A DNA stretch of 34,475 bases from a bacterium. Lineage in GTDB: Bacteria > Patescibacteriota > Saccharimonadia > Saccharimonadales > UBA4665. Location: positions 1 to 34,475 of the forward strand of contig JAJYIP010000005.1 in NCBI GenBank assembly GCA_021790005.1, read 5' to 3'. The notes under the pieces are model-generated. The model was given only the letters and a program-made list of their open reading frames with translations. It was not told the DNA's origin and made no database searches. A program made the translations under genes and the position numbers. Below are positions 31,129 to 34,475 of this stretch, in pieces (the stretch's first letter is position 1; each line of letters begins with the position of its first letter).

Positions 31129-33777
31129 ATGGCGGAGGCAAAGCGCAAAAAACTGGCTATCATAGACGGCAAAAGTGTTTTTTACCGTGGCTATTACGCG
31201 ATGCCGAATTTATCGACTAATGACGGTACGCCAACGGGGGGTGTCTTTGGATTTGCTACCATGGCCTTCGAGGTCCTGAAGCATATCAATCCTGATTATG
31301 TGGCTGTTGCTTGGGATAAACCGAAAACTAACATCCGGAAGCGAGTTAGCATATATCCGCAGTACAAGGCCAACCGCAAACCGGCACCACCTGACTTTTA
31401 TGAGCAAATTCCAGTTTTACACGAGCTACTTAAAGCCCTTGGCTGGCCGCTTTATGAGCTCGATGATTTTGAAGCTGATGATATTATGGGAGCTTTAGCG
31501 GTGCAGGCTACTCAGCAGGGATTAGAAACCATGCTGGTAACGTCTGATCTGGACATGCTCCAGCTAGTCAATGCCAACGTGCACGTGTTTGTGCTGAAAA
31601 AAGGTTTAAGTCACATAGAACTCTATTCTCCAGATTCGTTCAACGCTAAATACGGTATTAAAGTTAATCAATATCTTGATCTCAAGTCTCTAAAAGGTGA
31701 TGCCTCAGATAATATTCCGGGAGTGCCAGGAATAGGCGAAAAAACGGCGATTGATTTACTGCAAAAATACGAAACCCTGGATAATATCTATGCCAATATT
31801 GAACTATTGCCAGACGCCGTTAAGAAGAAACTGATTGAAAACAAGGATTTGGCATACATGAGTAAGCGATTAGCGGCCATTTGGACGGATGCTCCTGTCA
31901 AACTTAATTTGCGCTCAACCGACGGACGTCATGCCAATGTCGCAGCGCTGGCCGAACTGCTTGAAAAGCTTGAATTTAGAAGTTTACTTTCGCGCCTACC
32001 CGATGTATTAAGTACCAAGATTGCCGAACACCAAGCCAGCTACTCCACTAATCATTTCAATGCTGGAAAGCGAGTTATAGTAGATACGCCTTCGAAACTT
32101 GAAGCATTAAATTTTGAAGATGCCGACAAGATATATATCGCCAGTCGGGCGGAGGGTAGCCATGGTATTAACCCCAAATTGCTGGTTTTAAGTTCTGACG
32201 CTAATACCACCTTTGTAATTGCTTTAGACAAAATAGACCATCGATTAATTGCCGATAAACTTCAAAATCTGCCGCCACTGGTAGGGCACAACCTCAAGAC
32301 TACTATTAAATTACTGATCAACTTAGGAATTAAACCGCCACAAGTTAAGCATGACACTTTAATTGCCGGTTTCGTATTGAACAGCTTACGCCGTGATCAA
32401 TCGTTAGGCGATATGGCATTTACGGACTTAAATTACCAGGGCAACTCGCTCGACGATCTTGACCATGATGAGTTCGAAGCTAGCGCGCCGGTTATTGTGG
32501 CTGTTATTAAGCGTCTCGAGGCAGTACAGCTTGAAAAAATAAAACAAGTCAAGGCATTCCCGAAGTTGCTTGAAGTTATGGAATGGCCAATAATTCCAAT
32601 TTTAGCCCGCATGGAAATTGCTGGCATCGAACTAGACTCAAAGTATTTGCAACACTTTAGTCTTCAAATTAACGAAATGCTGTCTAGGGTTGAACAGGAA
32701 ATTTATAGCTATGCTGGACAGGAGTTTAATATCGGCAGTCCGTCCCAGCTGGCTGACATACTGTTTAGTAAGCTTAAACTAGATGTCCAGGGTATTAAAA
32801 AAGGCAAAAACGGCTATAGTACGGCCGCGGCTGAGTTAGATAAGTTACGCGGTTTGCACCCAGTCATTGACCTGATTACTCAATACCGGGAAATGGCCAA
32901 ACTCAAGAATACATATGTTGATACTTTACCGAAGCAGGTTGATACAAATAATCGGTTGCATACAACATTTAATTTGACGATTGCACAGACGGGTAGATTG
33001 AGTAGCACTGATCCTAATTTGCAAAACATACCGACTAGAACCGAATTGGGCAAGAAAATTCGTACCGCCTTTATTGCCGGCCATGGCAAGAAGTTAATTA
33101 GCGCTGATTATTCCCAATTTGAGTTACGTTTAGCAGCCGTGTTGGCACACGACCAGGGTCTTATAGACATGTTTAATCGGGGTGCCGATATTCATCTTGC
33201 GACCGCGGCTGAAGTATTTGGACGTAATCCGGAAGATGTAACCCAGCAGATGCGTTCAGCCGCTAAAGCGATTAATTTCGGCATACTCTACGGCATGAGT
33301 CCGCATGGACTAAGTGTGGCGACTGGTATGTCACGGGTACAGGCCACCACTTTTATAGACAAGTACAAGTCATTAAGAAAGCCGCTATTTGATTATATGG
33401 ATACGGTGCTTAACAAGGCACGCGAACAAGGTTACGTTGAAACTATGTTCGGACGTCGCCGACCTATGCCAGACATTCATTCAAGTAACTATGCGATCCG
33501 GTCGGCCGCTGAACGAGCAGCCATTAATATGCCGGTACAGGGAACAGAGGCAGATCTTATGAAGTTGGCGATGATTCAATGCGAAGCAATGCTGATAGAA
33601 CAGCACAACGACTGTCGTCAACTGCTGCAAATACATGACTCGATATTAGTAGAGTGTCCGCAAGAGGTGGCCACTGAAGTAGCTAAAAAGCTGCAAGATA
33701 TAATGCAGAATGTTTATGACCTGCCCGTTCGTCTGGATGTTGACGTTAAGATCGGAGATAATTGGGGTGAACTTTAA
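31129..33777 (+). CDS. polA: DNA polymerase I with inactive proofreading domain
   Basis: PolA fills gaps and removes primers. The 882-residue protein has an intact 5'-3' exonuclease (DGKSVFYRGYYAM, DDFEADDIMG, TSDLDMLQL, SDNIPGVPGIGEKTA) and an intact polymerase domain. The polymerase motifs are A, ADYSQFELRLAA, the O helix RSAAKAINFGILYGMS, and C, QIHDSILVE. The middle 3'-5' exonuclease domain (about 300-450) lacks the acidic residues: IYIASRAEG stands where DxE is expected and HNLKTTIKLL where the NxxxD motif is. It therefore cannot proofread, as in Taq-type enzymes. It shares its TTAA stop with the next gene. Confidence 0.97.
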   Translation: MAEAKRKKLAIIDGKSVFYRGYYAMPNLSTNDGTPTGGVFGFATMAFEVLKHINPDYVAVAWDKPKTNIRKRVSIYPQYKANRKPAPPDFYEQIPVLHELLKALGWPLYELDDFEADDIMGALAVQATQQGLETMLVTSDLDMLQLVNANVHVFVLKKGLSHIELYSPDSFNAKYGIKVNQYLDLKSLKGDASDNIPGVPGIGEKTAIDLLQKYETLDNIYANIELLPDAVKKKLIENKDLAYMSKRLAAIWTDAPVKLNLRSTDGRHANVAALAELLEKLEFRSLLSRLPDVLSTKIAEHQASYSTNHFNAGKRVIVDTPSKLEALNFEDADKIYIASRAEGSHGINPKLLVLSSDANTTFVIALDKIDHRLIADKLQNLPPLVGHNLKTTIKLLINLGIKPPQVKHDTLIAGFVLNSLRRDQSLGDMAFTDLNYQGNSLDDLDHDEFEASAPVIVAVIKRLEAVQLEKIKQVKAFPKLLEVMEWPIIPILARMEIAGIELDSKYLQHFSLQINEMLSRVEQEIYSYAGQEFNIGSPSQLADILFSKLKLDVQGIKKGKNGYSTAAAELDKLRGLHPVIDLITQYREMAKLKNTYVDTLPKQVDTNNRLHTTFNLTIAQTGRLSSTDPNLQNIPTRTELGKKIRTAFIAGHGKKLISADYSQFELRLAAVLAHDQGLIDMFNRGADIHLATAAEVFGRNPEDVTQQMRSAAKAINFGILYGMSPHGLSVATGMSRVQATTFIDKYKSLRKPLFDYMDTVLNKAREQGYVETMFGRRRPMPDIHSSNYAIRSAAERAAINMPVQGTEADLMKLAMIQCEAMLIEQHNDCRQLLQIHDSILVECPQEVATEVAKKLQDIMQNVYDLPVRLDVDVKIGDNWGEL

Positions 33778-34223
33778 TCACGGTCATTTTTAATAACGAG
33801 CCTGCTATGTTTTTTAATCCGGCCACCATTAGCTCTTAGCAAGCGGACTGCGAGTATTATTACCCATATAGAAAAGACCCCATCAACAAAGCTTGACATC
33901 CGGCCGGTAATTGAAGGATCCCGATGGGTCAGATCGAATATGGAAATGCCGGCAACAACGAATTCGCCTAATATAAGCAATTGGGCCAATCGCTTACTTC
34001 GTTTGTCTTGAGTTTCCATGCCTATCAGCCAGAGAATCACAAAGCCCACCGATAAGACCATGAAATAAAGCAACGATAAAACAATGTTGCTGACGCAATT
34101 GCCACTATTATTGGTGCATTGATCAATGGATGAGGCGGTACCGTTGATTATATTGAACACCGTCACGAATATAAGCTGTACAGTCGTGGCGATACCGGTT
34201 TCGTATTTTAACTTAATTGCCAT
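33774..34223 (-). CDS. 149-residue four-helix membrane protein
   Basis: There are four hydrophobic helices at about residues 14-30, 46-68, 82-96 and 110-130. A Cys pair (CTNNSGNC) in the first external loop may form a disulfide, and a charged segment (ETQDKRSKRLAQ) lies on the cytoplasmic side. The C-terminus is very basic. The function is unknown. AAAAGGAAC lies just before the ATG as ribosome-binding site and a TATACT -10 box stands 14 bases further up. The 3' end overlaps polA by four bases. Confidence 0.7.
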   Translation of the reverse strand: MAIKLKYETGIATTVQLIFVTVFNIINGTASSIDQCTNNSGNCVSNIVLSLLYFMVLSVGFVILWLIGMETQDKRSKRLAQLLILGEFVVAGISIFDLTHRDPSITGRMSSFVDGVFSIWVIILAVRLLRANGGRIKKHSRLVIKNDRD

Positions 34224-34324
34224 TCGGTTCCTTTTAACCAGTATACTACTACCCTAAAAGGGGTTGAATGAAGCCGACACTTTTTAGATTAACGTTGCTT
34301 CTATAAAATACAAACGCTATATAT

Positions 34325-34330
34325 TAATAT
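34325..34330 (+). promoter_or_regulatory. -10 box for the last partial gene
   Basis: TAATAT ends 8 bases before ATG 34339; no Shine-Dalgarno is visible. The stretch 34224-34324 otherwise holds the promoter of the divergent membrane protein gene. Confidence 0.4.
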
Positions 34331-34338
34331 TAGATATT

Positions 34339-34475
34339 ATGCCTCCTAAAAGTCCGGAGAAAAACCAATCTATCCAAACTGGTGGCATCAGGCTGGATGT
34401 ATCTGGAATTAATGAATTTGATAGTTTTTGTAGAGGCAAACTTAATTGTCCGGAGGTTTGGTTTGAAGGATTTTA
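34339..34475 (+). CDS. N-terminal part of an unknown protein, cut by the window edge
   Basis: The frame is open from ATG 34339 to the last base, giving 45 residues that start MPPKSPEKNQSIQTGGIRLD and contain two Cys (CRGKLNC). There is no signal peptide or membrane segment in this part. I do not recognise it. The ATG is supported only by the nearby -10 box. Confidence 0.5.
   Translation, partial: MPPKSPEKNQSIQTGGIRLDVSGINEFDSFCRGKLNCPEVWFEGF

Overview
The window is a 34.5 kb piece of a compact bacterial chromosome with the standard genetic code (TGA is used as a stop and is absent inside long genes). I infer a member of the Candidate Phyla Radiation/Patescibacteria, most likely a Saccharibacteria (TM7) relative. 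The reasons are short intergenic gaps, many start codons placed directly behind a -10 box, a primase whose zinc ligands are all replaced, a MurE without most of its N-terminal domain, a bifunctional phosphoglucose/phosphomannose isomerase, and many small helical or membrane proteins without known function. This assignment rests on my recollection of these families, not on a search.

Layout. Positions 1-3000 hold a partial unknown protein, a two-helix membrane protein, a 45-residue basic protein on the minus strand, a YihY-family membrane protein and a two-helix protein resembling an actinobacterial family. Positions 3000-6640 form an accessory patch: a transposase remnant, three toxin-antitoxin pairs (BrnT with a CopG-like antitoxin, an RHH-like antitoxin with a VapC PIN toxin, Phd with a PIN toxin), a nested inverted repeat, a tRNA-like fragment, tRNA-Arg(GCG), tRNA-Ser(CGA) and degenerate coding scraps. 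Positions 6780-11400 hold a divergent YfiH-type laccase-domain protein facing an M15 peptidase, a polytopic membrane protein, a HIT protein with an altered histidine triad, a small membrane protein and an XRE-HAD fusion.

Positions 11395-19402 hold valS and tsaD (minus strand), a two-gene orphan unit whose first protein carries recent 45-bp tandem repeats, a murE-like ligase and an amidinotransferase-fold protein. Positions 19500-25940 hold groES-groEL behind a HrcA-type CIRCE operator, an unknown protein, the sugar-phosphate isomerase, a DUF1361 membrane protein and argS. Positions 25608-34475 hold an HxlR regulator divergent from an FMN reductase across a large palindromic operator, then orn-mmcQ, dnaG-rpoD-kinase, polA, a membrane protein and the start of one more gene.

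Two genome-wide habits stand out. First, about seventeen genes have a -10 hexamer ending only 6-11 bases before the start codon, which predicts leaderless mRNAs, while most operon-internal genes and a minority of others have Shine-Dalgarno sequences; several start codons are reassigned on this basis. Second, four convergent gene pairs overlap by exactly four bases, sharing one TTAA as both stop codons.
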